A stretch of DNA of 64,000 bases, from assembly GCF_022539665.2 (NCBI RefSeq), contig NC_081332.1, positions 2,513,884-2,577,883 of the forward strand, in the 5' to 3' direction. The stretch is from Daphnia carinata. Taxonomy: Eukaryota; Arthropoda; Branchiopoda; Diplostraca; Daphniidae. Of the stretch, positions 22,857 through 36,335 are shown piece after piece (position 1 is the stretch's first letter; each line of letters opens with the position of its first letter). The notes beneath the pieces were generated by a model. That model had not been told where the DNA came from. It ran no database searches and worked only from the letters and a program-made list of their open reading frames with translations. The position numbers were made by a program, and so were the translations under genes.

Positions 22857-23251
22857 ATTCTATTGATTTTCTTTTGAAAACTTTTATCCAAAAATACTTT
22901 AGGTTATTCCTTTGTTTAAAATTCTCTAGCACAAAGTTATCACGCGATAAGCTGAATGAATGATAAAAATGTTGAAGGAAATGATAAAATATTGCACGAC
23001 CCACTTACCGCGTACACATTATCCCACAGCAGACGAGATTCATATTCACAACATTGCAGTCTGCTGTCAAGGCTCTTTAGTAGTGTTTGTAGTAGATGTG
23101 TACCAAACTGAAACCGCATTTTTAGTCATCAAATAACCCAAGACAAATGTAAAATATAATACTTTGACTTGCCCCTGGCGCTTATCTAATCCGAAGCTTT
23201 TTTTAGAGTACTCCTGGAAAGAGTAGAACATTGAAAGCCCAAATGAAAAGA
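22857..23251. promoter_or_regulatory. head-to-head intergenic region, GUCD1 / TMEM248
   Basis: About 390 bp separate the two divergent start codons, suggesting a shared promoter region. No TATA box at proper spacing was seen on either strand. The minus-strand frame at 23067-23330 overlaps the TMEM248 exon and looks like a shadow. Confidence 0.35.
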
Positions 23252-23400
23252 ATGTCGTGGACATTTCGAGTGCCTTTTCAAAACATAAAGAATTTCGTTG
23301 TTTCACGACCCCCTGCAGTAATATTTGCATTTTGCATCGCTTCGTTTAGTATACTTACCCTCTGTTTGTCACTATACATCAAACATACATCATCACCACT
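23252..23400 (+). CDS. TMEM248: TMEM248 homologue, first coding exon, cut by assembly gap
   Basis: The frame from ATG 23252 (a nearby in-frame ATG at 23243 is an alternative) reads into the run of N. It contains FQNIKNFVVSRPPAVIFAF followed by a hydrophobic stretch and LYIKHTSS. This matches the N-terminus of TMEM248 (human NLKVYISSRPPLVVF and a first membrane helix). TMEM248 is a small multi-pass membrane protein of unknown function. None of its later exons (lumenal Cys-containing domain, C-terminal helix) appears on the other side of the gap, where satellite DNA begins. The gene is either completed inside the gap or the join is wrong. Confidence 0.8.
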
Positions 23401-23500
23401 NNNNNNNNNNNNNNNNNNNNNNNNNNNNNNNNNNNNNNNNNNNNNNNNNNNNNNNNNNNNNNNNNNNNNNNNNNNNNNNNNNNNNNNNNNNNNNNNNNNN
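23401..23500. other. assembly gap (100 N)
   Basis: Exactly 100 N, the usual placeholder for a gap of unknown size. It separates unique gene sequence from the 141-bp satellite. Confidence 0.99.
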
Positions 23501-26500
23501 TTTAAAGTTATAATTAAATCAAACACATCTCAATCGACGTAACTTTTCATTCTGCGTCGAATGGATTCATTCCCAGCGTTCTATCTCTAACCGTTCAAAA
23601 GTTAGCATTTTTAAAATTTTCAAAGCCATCTAGCGGTCGCATTTCAAGTTATAATTAAATCAAACACATCTCAATCGACGTAACTTTTCATTCTGCGTCG
23701 AATGGATTCATTCCCAGCGTTCTAGCATATACGGTTCAAAAGTTAGCATTTTTAAAATTTTCAAAGCCATCTAGCGGTCGCATTTCAAGTTATAATTAAA
23801 TCAAACACATCTCAATCGACGTAACTTTTCATTCTGCGTCGAATGGATTCATTCCCAGCGTTCTATCTCTAACCGTTCAAAAGTTAGCATTTTTAAAATT
23901 TTCAAAGCCATCTAGCGGTCGCATTTCAAGTTATAATTAAATCAAACACATCTCAATCGACGTAACTTTTCATTCTGCGTCGAATGGATTCATTCCCAGC
24001 GTTCTATCATATACCGTTCAAAAGTTAGCATTTTTAAAATTTTCAAAGCCATCTAGCGGTCGCATTTCAAGTTATAATTAAATCAAACACATCTCAATCG
24101 ACGTAACTTTTCATTCTGCGTCGAATGGATTCATTCCCAGCGTTCTATCTCTAACCGTTCAAAAGTTAGCATTTTTAAAATTTTCAAAGCCATCTAGCGG
24201 TCGCATTTCAAGTTATAATTAAATCAAACACATCTCAATCGACGTAACTTTTCATTCTGCGTCGAATGGATTCATTCCCAGCGTTCTATCTCTAACCGTT
24301 CAAAAGTTAGCATTTTTAAAATTTTCAAAGCCATCTAGCGGTCGCATTTCAAGTTATAATTAAATCAAACACATCTCAATCGACGTAACTTTTCATTCTG
24401 CGTCGAATGGATTCATTCCCAGCGTTCTAGCATATACGGTTCAAAAGTTAGCATTTTTAAAATTTTCAAAGCCATCTAGCGGTCGCATTTCAAGTTATAA
24501 TTAAATCAAACACATCTCAATCGACGTAACTTTTCATTCTGCGTCGAATGGATTCATTCCCAGCGTTCTATCTCTAACCGTTCAAAAGTTAGCATTTTTA
24601 AAATTTTCAAAGCCATCTAGCGGTCGCATTTCAAGTTATAATTAAATCAAACACATCTCAATCGACGTAACTTTTCATTCTGCGTCGAATGGATTCATTC
24701 CCAGCGTTCTATCATATACGGTTCAAAAGTTAGCATTTTTAAAATTTTCAAAGCCATCTAGCGGTCGCATTTCAAGTTATAATTAAATCAAACACATCTC
24801 AATCGACGTAACTTTTCATTCTGCGTCGAATGGATTCATTCCCAGCGTTCTATCTCTAACCGTTCAAAAGTTAGCATTTTTAAAATTTTCAAAGCCATCT
24901 AGCGGTCGCATTTCAAGTTATAATTAAATCAAACACATCTCAATCGACGTAACTTTTCATTCTGCGTCGAATGGATTCATTCCCAGCGTTCTATCTCTAA
25001 CCGTTCAAAAGTTAGCATTTTTAAAATTTTCAAAGCCATCTAGCGGTCGCATTTCAAGTTATAATTAAATCAAACACATCTCAATCGACGTAACTTTTCA
25101 TTCTGCGTCGAATGGATTCATTCCCAGCGTTCTATCTCTAACCGTTCAAAAGTTAGCATTTTTAAAATTTTCAAAGCCATCTAGCGGTCGCATTTCAAGT
25201 TATAATTAAATCAAACACATCTCAATCGACGTAACTTTTCATTCTGCGTCGAATGGATTCATTCCCAGCGTTCTATCTCTAACCGTTCAAAAGTTAGCAT
25301 TTTTAAAATTTTCAAAGCCATCTAGCGGTCGCATTTCAAGTTATAATTAAATCAAACACATCTCAATCGACGTAACTTTTCATTCTGCGTCGAATGGATT
25401 CATTCCCAGCGTTCTAGCATATACGGTTCAAAAGTTAGCATTTTTAAAATTTTCAAAGCCATCTAGCGGTCGCATTTCAAGTTATAATTAAATCAAACAC
25501 ATCTCAATCGACGTAACTTTTCATTCTGCGTCGAATGGATTCATTCCCAGCGTTCTAGCTCTACCGTTCAAAAGTTAGCATTTTTAAAATTTTCAAAGCC
25601 ATCTAGCGGTCGCATTTCAAGTTATAATTAAATCAAACACATCTCAATCGACGTAACTTTTCATTCTGCGTCGAATGGATTCATTCCCAGCGTTCTATCT
25701 CTAACCGTTCAAAAGTTAGCATTTTTAAAATTTTCAAAGCCATCTAGCGGTCGCATTTCAAGTTATAATTAAATCAAACACATCTCAATCGACGTAACTT
25801 TTCATTCTGCGTCGAATGGATTCATTCCCAGCGTTCTAGCATATACGGTTCAAAAGTTAGCATTTTTAAAATTTTCAAAGCCATCTAGCGGTCGCATTTC
25901 AAGTTATAATTAAATCAAACACATCTCAATCGACGTAACTTTTCATTCTGCGTCGAATGGATTCATTCCCAGCGTTCTATCTCTAACCGTTCAAAAGTTA
26001 GCATTTTTAAAATTTTCAAAGCCATCTAGCGGTCGCATTTCAAGTTATAATTAAATCAAACACATCTCAATCGACGTAACTTTTCATTCTGCGTCGAATG
26101 GATTCATTCCCAGCGTTCTAGCATATACGGTTCAAAAGTTAGCATTTTTAAAATTTTCAAAGCCATCTAGCGGTCGCATTTCAAGTTATAATTAAATCAA
26201 ACACATCTCAATCGACGTAACTTTTCATTCTGCGTCGAATGGATTCATTCCCAGCGTTCTCTATCTCTAACCGTTCAAAAGTTAGCATTTTTAAAATTTT
26301 CAAAGCCATCTAGCGGTCGCATTTAAAGTTATAATTAAATCAAACACATCTCAATCGACGTAACTTTTCATTCTGCGTCGAATGGATTCATTCCCAGCGT
26401 TCTAGCATATACGGTTCAAAAGTTCAATCGACGTAACTTTTCATTCTGCGTCGAATGGATTCATTCCCAGCGTTCTATCTCTAACCGTTCAAAAGTTAGC

Positions 26501-29500
26501 ATTTTTAAAATTTTCAAAGCCATCTAGCGGTCGCATTTCAAGTTATAATTAAATCAAACACATCTCAATCGACGTAACTTTTCATTCTGCGTCGAATGGA
26601 TTCATTCCCAGCGTTCTATCTCTAACCGTTCAAAAGTTAGCATTTTTAAAATTTTCAAAGCCATCTAGCGGTCGCATTTCAAGTTATAATTAAATCAAAC
26701 ACATCTCAATCGACGTAACTTTTCATTCTGCGTCGAATGGATTCATTCCCAGCGTTCTATCTCTAACCGTTCAAAAGTTAGCATTTTTAAAATTTTCAAA
26801 GCCATCTAGCGGTCGCATTTCAAGTTATAATTAAATCAAACACATCTCAATCGACGTAACTTTTCATTCTGCGTCGAATGGATTCATTCCCAGCGTTCTA
26901 TCTCTAACCGTTCAAAAGTTAGCATTTTTAAAATTTTCAAAGCCATCTAGCGGTCGCATTTCAAGTTATAATTAAATCAAACACATCTCAATCGACGTAA
27001 CTTTTCATTCTGCGTCGAATGGATTCATTCCCAGCGTTCTATCTCTAACCGTTCAAAAGTTAGCATTTTTAAAATTTTCAAAGCCATCTAGCGGTCGCAT
27101 TTCAAGTTATAATTAAATCAAACACATCTCAATCGACGTAACTTTTCATTCTGCGTCGAATGGATTCATTCCCAGCGTTCTATCTCTAACCGTTCAAAAG
27201 TTAGCATTTTTAAAATTTTCAAAGCCATCTAGCGGTCGCATTTCAAGTTATAATTAAATCAAACACATCTCAATCGACGTAACTTTTCATTCTGCGTCGA
27301 ATGGATTCATTCCCAGCGTTCTATCTCTAACCGTTCAAAAGTTAGCATTTTTAAAATTTTCAAAGCCATCTAGCGGTCGCATTTAAAGTTATAATTAAAT
27401 CAAACACATCTCAATCGACGTAACTTTTCATTCTGCGTCGAATGGATTCATTCCCAGCGTTCTATCTCTAACCGTTCAAAAGTTAGCATTTTTAAATTTT
27501 TCAAAGCCATCTAGCGGTCGCATTTCAAGTTATAATTAAATCAAACACATCTCAATCGACGTAACTTTTCATTCTGCGTCGAATGGATTCATTCCCAGCG
27601 TTCTATCTTTAACCGTTCAAAAGTTAGCATTTTTAAAATTTTCAAAGCCATCTAGCGGTCGCATTTCAAGTTATAATTAAATCAAACACATCTCAATCGA
27701 CGTAACTTTTCATTCTGCGTCGAATGGATTCATTCCCAGCGTTCTATCTCTAACCGTTCAAAAGTTAGCATTTTTAAAATTTTCAAAGCCATCTAGCGGT
27801 CGCATTTCAAGTTATAATTAAATCAAACACATCTCAATCGACGTAACTTTTCATTCTGCGTCGAATGGATTCATTCCCAGCGTTCTAGCATATACGGTTC
27901 AAAAGTTAGCATTTTTAAAATTTCAAAGCCATCTAGCGGTCGCATTTCAAGTTATAATTAAATCAAACACATCTCAATCGACGTAACTTTTCATTCTGCG
28001 TCGAATGGATTCATTCCCAGCGTTCTATCTCTAACCGTTCAAAAGTTAGCATTTTTAAAATTTTCAAAGCCATCTAGCGGTCGCATTTAAAGTTATAATT
28101 AAATCAAACACATCTCAATCGACGTAACTTTTCATTCTGCGTCGAATGGATTCATTCCCAGCGTTCTATCTCTAACCGTTCAAAAGTTAGCATTTTTAAA
28201 ATTTTCAAAGCCATCTAGCGGTCGCATTTCAAGTTATAATTAAATCAAACACATCTCAATCGACGTAACTTTTCATTCTGCGTCGAATGGATTCATTCCC
28301 AGCGTTCTAGCATATACGGTTCAAAAGTTAGCATTTTTAAAATTTTCAAAGCCATCTAGCGGTCGCATTTCAAGTTATAATTAAATCAAACACATCTCAA
28401 TCGACGTAACTTTTCATTCTGCGTCGAATGGATTCATTCCCAGCGTTCTATCTCTAACCGTTCAAAAGTTAGCATTTTTAAAATTTTCAAAGCCATCTAG
28501 CGGTCGCATTTCAAGTTATAATTAAATCAAACACATCTCAATCGACGTAACTTTTCATTCTGCGTCGAATGGATTCATTCCCAGCGTTCTATCTCTAACC
28601 GTTCAAAAGTTAGCATTTTTAAAATTTTCAAAGCCATCTAGCGGTCGCATTTCAAGTTATAATTAAATCAAACACATCTCAATCGACGTAACTTTTCATT
28701 CTGCGTCGAATGGATTCATTCCCAGCGTTCTATCTCTAACCGTTCAAAAGTTAGCATTTTTAAAATTTTCAAAGCCATCTAGCGGTCGCATTTCAAGTTA
28801 TAATTAAATCAAACACATCTCAATCGACGTAACTTTTCATTCTGCGTCGAATGGATTCATTCCCAGCGTTCTATCTCTAACCGTTCAAAAGTTAGCATTT
28901 TTAAAATTTTCAAAGCCATCTAGCGGTCGCATTTCAAGTTATAATTAAATCAAACACATCTCAATCGACGTAACTTTTCATTCTGCGTCGAATGGATTCA
29001 TTCCCAGCGTTCTATCTCTAACCGTTCAAAAGTTAGCATTTTTAAAATTTTCAAAGCCATCTAGCGGTCGCATTTCAAGTTATAATTAAATCAAACACAT
29101 CTCAATCGACGACGAAACTTTCATTCTGCGTCGAATGGATTCATTCCCAGCGTTCTATCTCTAACCGTTCAAAAGTTAGCATTTTTAAAATTTTCAAAGC
29201 CATCTAGCGGTCGCATTTCAAGTTATAATTAAATCAAACACATCTCAATCGACGTAACTTTTCATTCTGCGTCGAATGGATTCATTCCCAGCGTTCTAGC
29301 ATATACGGTTCAAAAGTTAGCATTTTTAAAATTTTCAAAGCCATCTAGCGGTCGCATTTCAAGTTATAATTAAATCAAACACATCTCAATCGACGTAACT
29401 TTTCATTCTGCGTCGAATGGATTCATTCCCAGCGTTCTATCTCTAACCGTTCAAAAGTTAGCATTTTTAAAATTTTCAAAGCCATCTAGCGGTCGCATTT

Positions 29501-32500
29501 CAAGTTATAATTAAATCAAACACATCTCAATCGACGTAACTTTTCATTCTGCGTCGAATGGATTCATTCCCAGCGTTCTATCTCTAACCGTTCAAAAGTT
29601 AGCATTTTTAAAATTTTCAAAGCCATCTAGCGGTCGCATTTAAAGTTATAATTAAATCAAACACATCTCAATCGACGTAACTTTTCATTCTGCGTCGAAT
29701 GGATTCATTCCCAGCGTTCTATCTCTAACCGTTCAAAAGTTAGCATTTTTAAAATTTTCAAAGCCATCTAGCGGTCGCATTTCAAGTTATAATTAAATCA
29801 AACACATCTCAATCGACGTAACTTTTCATTCTGCGTCGAATGGATTCATTCCCAGCGTTCTAGCATATACGGTTCAAAAGTTAGCATTTTTAAAATTTTC
29901 AAAGCCATCTAGCGGTCGCATTTCAAGTTATAATTAAATCAAACACATCTCAATCGACGTAACTTTTCATTCTGCGTCGAATGGATTCATTCCCAGCGTT
30001 CTATCTCTAACCGTTCAAAAGTTAGCATTTTTAAAATTTTCAAAGCCATCTAGCGGTCGCATTTAAAGTTATAATTAAATCAAACACATCTCAATCGACG
30101 TAACTTTTCATTCTGCGTCGAATGGATTCATTCCCAGCGTTCTATCTCTAACCGTTCAAAAGTTAGCATTTTTAAAATTTTCAAAGCCATCTAGCGGTCG
30201 CATTTCAAGTTATAATTAAATCAAACACATCTCAATCGACGTAACTTTTCATTCTGCGTCGAATGGATTCATTCCCAGCGTTCTATCATATACGGTTCAA
30301 AAGTTAGCATTTTTAAAATTTTCAAAGCCATCTAGCGGTCGCATTTCAAGTTATAATTAAATCAAACACATCTCAATCGACGTAACTTTTCATTCTGCGT
30401 CGAATGGATTCATTCCCAGCGTTCTATCTCTAACCGTTCAAAAGTTAGCATTTTTAAAATTTTCAAAGCCATCTAGCGGTCGCATTTCAAGTTATAATTA
30501 AATCAAACACATCTCAATCGACGTAACTTTTCATTCTGCGTCGAATGGATTCATTCCCAGCGTTCTAGCATATACGGTTCAAAAGTTAGCATTTTTAAAA
30601 TTTTCAAAGCCATCTAGCGGTCGCATTTCAAGTTATAATTAAATCAAACACATCTCAATCGACGTAACTTTTCATTCTGCGTCGAATGGATTCATTCCCA
30701 GCGTTCTATCTCTAACCGTTCAAAAGTTAGCATTTTTAAAATTTTCAAAGCCATCTAGCGGTCGCATTTCAAGTTATAATTAAATCAAACACATCTCAAT
30801 CGACGTAACTTTTCATTCTGCGTCGAATGGATTCATTCCCAGCGTTCTATCTCTAACCGTTCAAAAGTTAGCATTTTTAAAATTTTCAAAGCCATCTAGC
30901 GGTCGCATTTCAAGTTATAATTAAATCAAACACATCTCAATCGACGTAACTTTTCATTCTGCGTCGAATGGATTCATTCCCAGCGTTCTATCTCTAACCG
31001 GTTGAAAAGTTAGCATTTTTAAAATTTTCAAAGCCATCTAGCGGTCGCATTTCAAGTTATAATTAAATCAAACACATCTCAATCGACGTAACTTTTCATT
31101 CTGCGTCGAATGGATTCATTCCCAGCGTTCTATCTCTAACCGTTCAAAAGTTAGCATTTTTAAAATTTTCAAAGCCATCTAGCGGTCGCATTTAAAGTTA
31201 TAATTAAATCAAACACATCTCAATCGACGTAACTTTTCATTCTGCGTCGAATGGATTCATTCCCAGCGTTCTATCTCTAACCGTTCAAAAGTTAGCATTT
31301 TTAAAATTTTCAAAGCCATCTAGCGGTCGCATTTAAAGTTATAATTAAATCAAACACATCTCAATCGACGTAACTTTTCATTCTGCGTCGAATGGATTCA
31401 TTCCCAGCGTTCTATCTCTAACCGTTCAAAAGTTAGCATTTTTAAAATTTTCAAAGCCATCTAGCGGTCGCATTTCAAGTTATAATTAAATCAAACACAT
31501 CTCAATCGACGTAACTTTTCATTCTGCGTCGAATGGATTCATTCCCAGCGTTCTAGCATATACCGTTCAAAAGTTAGCATTTTTAAATTTTTCAAAGCCA
31601 TCTAGCGGTCGCATTTCAAGTTATAATTAAATCAAACACATCTCAATCGACGTAACTTTTCATTCTGCGTCGAATGGATTCATTCCCAGCGTTCTAGCAT
31701 ATACGGTTCAAAAGTTAGCATTTTTAAAATTTTCAAAGCCATCTAGCGGTCGCATTTCAAGTTATAATTAAATCAAACACATCTCAATCGACGTAACTTT
31801 TCATTCTGCGTCGAATGGATTCATTCCCAGCGTTCTATCTCTAACCGTTCAAAAGTTAGCATTTTTAAAATTTTCAAAGCCATCTAGCGGTCGCATTTCA
31901 AGTTATAATTAAATCAAACACATCTCAATCGACGTAACTTTTCATTCTGCGTCGAATGGATTCATTCCCAGCGTTCTATCTCTAACCGTTCAAAAGTTAG
32001 CATTTTTAAAATTTTCAAAGCCATCTAGCGGTCGCATTTCAAGTTATAATTAAATCAAACACATCTCAATCGACGTAACTTTTCATTCTGCGTCGAATGG
32101 ATTCATTCCCAGCGTTCTATCTCTAACCGTTCAAAAGTTAGCATTTTTAAAATTTTCAAAGCCATCTAGCGGTCGCATTTCAAGTTATAATTAAATCAAA
32201 CACATCTCAATCGACGTAACTTTTCATTCTGCGTCGAATGGATTCATTCCCAGCGTTCTATCTCTAACCGTTCAAAAGTTAGCATTTTTAAAATTTTCAA
32301 AGCCATCTAGCGGTCGCATTTCAAGTTATAATTAAATCAAACACATCTCAATCGACGTAACTTTTCATTCTGCGTCGAATGGATTCATTCCCAGCGTTCT
32401 ATCTCTAACCGTTCAAAAGTTAGCATTTTTAAAATTTTCAAAGCCATCTAGCGGTCGCATTTCAAGTTATAATTAAATCAAACACATCTCAATCGACGTA

Positions 32501-34112
32501 ACTTTTCATTCTGCGTCGAATGGATTCATTCCCAGCGTTCTATCTCTAACCGTTCAAAAGTTAGCATTTTTAAAATTTTCAAAGCCATCTAGCGGTCGCA
32601 TTTCAAGTTATAATTAAATCAAACACATCTCAATCGACGTAACTTTTCATTCTGCGTCGAATGGATTCATTCCCAGCGTTCTATCTCTAACCGTTCAAAA
32701 GTTAGCATTTTTAAAATTTTCAAAGCCATCTAGCGGTCGCATTTCAAGTTATAATTAAATCAAACACATCTCAATCGACGTAACTTTTCATTCTGCGTCG
32801 AATGGATTCATTCCCAGCGTTCTATCTCTAACCGTTCAAAAGTTAGCATTTTTAAAATTTTCAAAGCCATCTAGCGGTCGCATTTCAAGTTATAATTAAA
32901 TCAAACACATCTCAATCGACGTAACTTTTCATTCTGCGTCGAATGGATTCATTCCCAGCGTTCTATCTCTAACCGTTCAAAAGTTAGCATTTTTAAAATT
33001 TTCAAAGCCATCTAGCGGTCGCATTTCAAGTTATAATTAAATCAAACACATCTCAATCGACGTAACTTTTCATTCTGCGTCGAATGGATTCATTCCCAGC
33101 GTTCTATCTCTAACCGTTCAAAAGTTAGCATTTTTAAAATTTTCAAAGCCATCTAGCGGTCGCATTTAAAGTTATAATTAAATCAAACACATCTCAATCG
33201 ACGTAACTTTTCATTCTGCGTCGAATGGATTCATTCCCAGCGTTCTAGCATATACGGTTCAAAAGTTAGCATTTTTAAAATTTTCAAAGCCATCTAGCGG
33301 TCGCATTTCAAGTTATAATTAAATCAAACACATCTCAATCGACGTAACTTTTCATTCTGCGTCGAATGGATTCATTCCCAGCGTTCTATATCTAACCGTT
33401 CAAAAGTTAGCATTTTTAAAATTTTCAAAGCCATCTAGCGGTCGCATTTCAAGTTATAATTAAATCAAACACATCTCAATCGACGTAACTTTTCATTCTG
33501 CGTCGAATGGATTCATTCCCAGCGTTCTATCTCTAACCGTTCAAAAGTTAGCATTTTTAAAATTTTCAAAGCCATCTAGCGGTCGCATTTCAAGTTATAA
33601 TTAAATCAAACACATCTCAATCGACGTAACTTTTCATTCTGCGTCGAATGGATTCATTCCCAGCGTTCTATCTCTAACCGTTCAAAAGTTAGCATTTTTA
33701 AAATTTTCAAAGCCATCTAGCGGTCGCATTTAAAGTTATAATTAAATCAAACACATCTCAATCGACGTAACTTTTCATTCTGCGTCGAATGGATTCATTC
33801 CCAGCGTTCTAGCATATACGGTTCAAAAGTTAGCATTTTTAAAATTTTCAAAGCCATCTAGCGGTCGCATTTCAAGTTATAATTAAATCAAACACATCTC
33901 AATCGACGTAACTTTTCATTCTGCGTCGAATGGATTCATTCCCAGCGTTCTATCTCTAACCGTTCAAAAGTTAGCATTTTTAAAATTTTCAAAGCCATCT
34001 AGCGGTCGCATTTCAAGTTATAATTAAATCAAACACATCTCAATCGACGTAACTTTTCATTCTGCGTCGAATGGATTCATTCCCAGCGTTCTAGCATATA
34101 CGGTTCAAAAGT
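23501..34112. repeat. tandem satellite, 141-bp monomer, about 75 copies
   Basis: Monomers start at AAGTTATAATT, for example at 23505, 23646, 23787 and 23928, giving a 141-bp period. The array length divided by 141 gives about 75 copies. Monomers are nearly identical and differ mainly in one 16-nt core after GCGTTC: either TATCTCTAACCGTTC or TAGCATATACGGTTC, with a few hybrids. A second variable site is CATTTCAAG versus CATTTAAAG. Each monomer has an inverted repeat TCGACG / CGTCGA with a 15-nt loop (first copy 23534-23560). A truncated junction monomer lies near 26424 and a rearranged one near 29110. A 141-bp length is near nucleosome-core size. Left edge at the gap, right edge abuts the macrosatellite directly. 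Confidence 0.97.
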
Positions 34113-34652
34113 AAAAGTAGGTACGATAGAAATTTAAGGCCCGAAAAAACAATAAGCCCGACTTTTACCTAAAAAATATTATCAATAAAACTAGATAACT
34201 ATACATGATTTAGATGCTAAATTTAACAAGAATCACGAATTTGAAATTAGTTTTTATGTAGACTTTCTGGTTTTTGAGTTCTTTTAAATATAAAGTAGGT
34301 ACGATAGAAATTTAAGGCCCGATTCCCGACGCTGTGATGTTCGTTTTCTGTGTTGTCAGAATAAGTTTTCCTACGTTAAGCATCCATATTTTTGAAGAAA
34401 GTGATGATGGTTTGATTCGCAGAGGAATCGTTTAATTCTTTTTTTGTCGTATTCCCCGAAAGAAACTAACAAATCCAATTAGGAACGAACAGCACACAGG
34501 GTGTTGTCGAAGAGGAACACGTAGTCTAGATTATGAGAACAAATTTGAAATTCTAGACAATGCTCTTGAGCAATGTGTCCGTTGTAAGATTTATTTTCTA
34601 TATTGGCATAATAGTATTGTTAGAAAATCATGAATTGTTTTCTTCCTTTTAG

Positions 34653-36335
34653 GTTTTTGACTTCGTTTAATGTTGTGGCTGAATGGACAATGAGAGATTG
34701 AATCAACAACATATCAAGTGGGCAGCTCATGGTCAAACTCGTTTGGCATAAAGGTATCATTTAATTGGGAATATTTGTTCATGTCAATACAAGTATTTGC
34801 ATAGGTTTTCTTCATAGGGGCTTTAGCACCAAACATTTTTTCTTCTTTAGGGTTTGTTAGATAAGGGTGGAGGCAGCTTTAACAATTTAGATCTAGCACC
34901 TATTAGACTGGTGGTGTTGGCCCCGTGAATCTTATCGTCTTCAAGCTGGGTGAAAAAACAATGAGTATTTAGTTATCAAAATTACCTGAGGCATGTGTAA
35001 ATATTCTAATTATTCTTTGTTGAAGTTCAGTTGGTTTAGTGCAACATCCTCACAAAAATGGGACAAGACTTAACAAAAAGAGCATATAGATGCAGTGTCA
35101 AACTGTACCAGTGAGTACCAGAGTAATGTGACAAACATTCATGATGGTGATTAATCTTCACACAGCTAACATTTAGTTGGTACTATTATATGTTTTATAA
35201 ATTCAGTTATAATTTAATTCATCTTGTTATTTAGTGGAATATAATTTATTTCAGTTTTTCTAATGCAGTTTGGAAGCCACTTGGAGTAAACCTTTCGTCA
35301 GTTACTCACAAAAAAAGATTGGCAAATCTAGTCCTGAGAGATCACTTTTTTGTCAAGGAAATACTGGAAATTGGTATTGAAAAGGTCATTAACAGAAAAT
35401 TTTTGTATTTCATCAGTTTATTCCTATATTTAACATGGTTGTTCAGAAATGCCATGGAATCTAAAAGCACTTGACAAAAAACATTTTGATTGTTCTCGTA
35501 CCACATTAGATCGAAATTGCTTGTCCAATGGTACCAATCCATTAATGAAAACAATCTATTAGACAAAAATGTATGATTGACTGATCATAATCTGTGTAAA
35601 TTTTATATAATTCTTATAATTCTAGGTATTCAACCATGGCATGTTGACCAGCTATCTGCGGAGTGAAAATCTACTTGACAGTGTTCAACCAGTTAAGTAC
35701 ATTTTACAAAAGATTCTGAGAATTGCAAAAGTTATGTGAACAAATTTTTTTGGAGAAATTCTAGGTAAAATGAAAGCCATTTCACAATACAGCTGAATAG
35801 CTATGAAATGCAACCAATCCAGGAACTGAGTGTGTTGAACAACCAAACTTATCTTGGAGAGCTGCAGAAAGAGAATGGAACATTACCCTGCCAAACACCT
35901 GCTTCCAAATGGTAGTTTTAATTATTTGTTTTTACAAGATATATTCAGTCAATTCTTCAAAAACTGTTCTTTTTCACAGGTCAATGGCAGGGGTCTTATT
36001 CACTGTCTGATGAATTTAAGTTTAAACAAGATATTGCTTTTGATTACCTCTGCTGGTAACTTTTATATTCCTAGTTAAGATATGGCTTTCATCAAAAAGG
36101 GTTGAAACTAACATCTAACTTTTTTTTCTTCTTCTCCAAAGAGCTGCTTAGGAAGTTAGCTAGAGTGACGAAGATGTGTCATCACAGCAGAATAAGTGTA
36201 AAAAGCAAGTTGTTCAGCAAAACGAGTGCCTTGCATTATTTACCACTATTTTACGATATTGAGCTGATGATACCTGGTAAACCTGCAATTTGTTTTTATG
36301 TAGACTTCATGGTTTTTGAGTTATGTCAAAAATAA
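34653..36335 (+). pseudogene. captured multi-exon gene fragment in macrosatellite unit 1 (unidentified protein)
   Basis: Exon-like segments bounded by splice sites: 34653-34753 (LNQQHIKWAAHGQTRLA in its frame), 34851-34924 (GLLDKGGGSFNNLDLAPIRL), 35031-35110 (NILTKMGQDLTKRAYRC), 35255-35384 (WKPLGVNLSSV, KEILEIGIEK), 35626-35691 (VFNHGMLTSYLRSENLLDSV) and 35793-35911 (QELSVLNNQTYLGELQKENG). The third to sixth join with matching phases (2/1, 0, 0). Two more stretches, near 35980-36055 (YSLSDEFKFKQDIAFDYL) and 36141-36335 (LLRKLARVTKMCHHS), look coding but do not join cleanly. I do not recognise the protein. Breaks in unit 1 include a one-base loss in the first segment (GAATGG where other units have GAATTGG), a stop before its donor, and TAG in the third. 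Units 2 onward repair these two defects but have T7 or T8 instead of T6 in the fourth segment, shifting frame. Confidence 0.6.

Noticed and set aside
23501-34112. CRISPR-like array
   Set aside because: Whole 141-bp monomers repeat without unique spacers, no cas genes are present, and the context is a eukaryotic genome.
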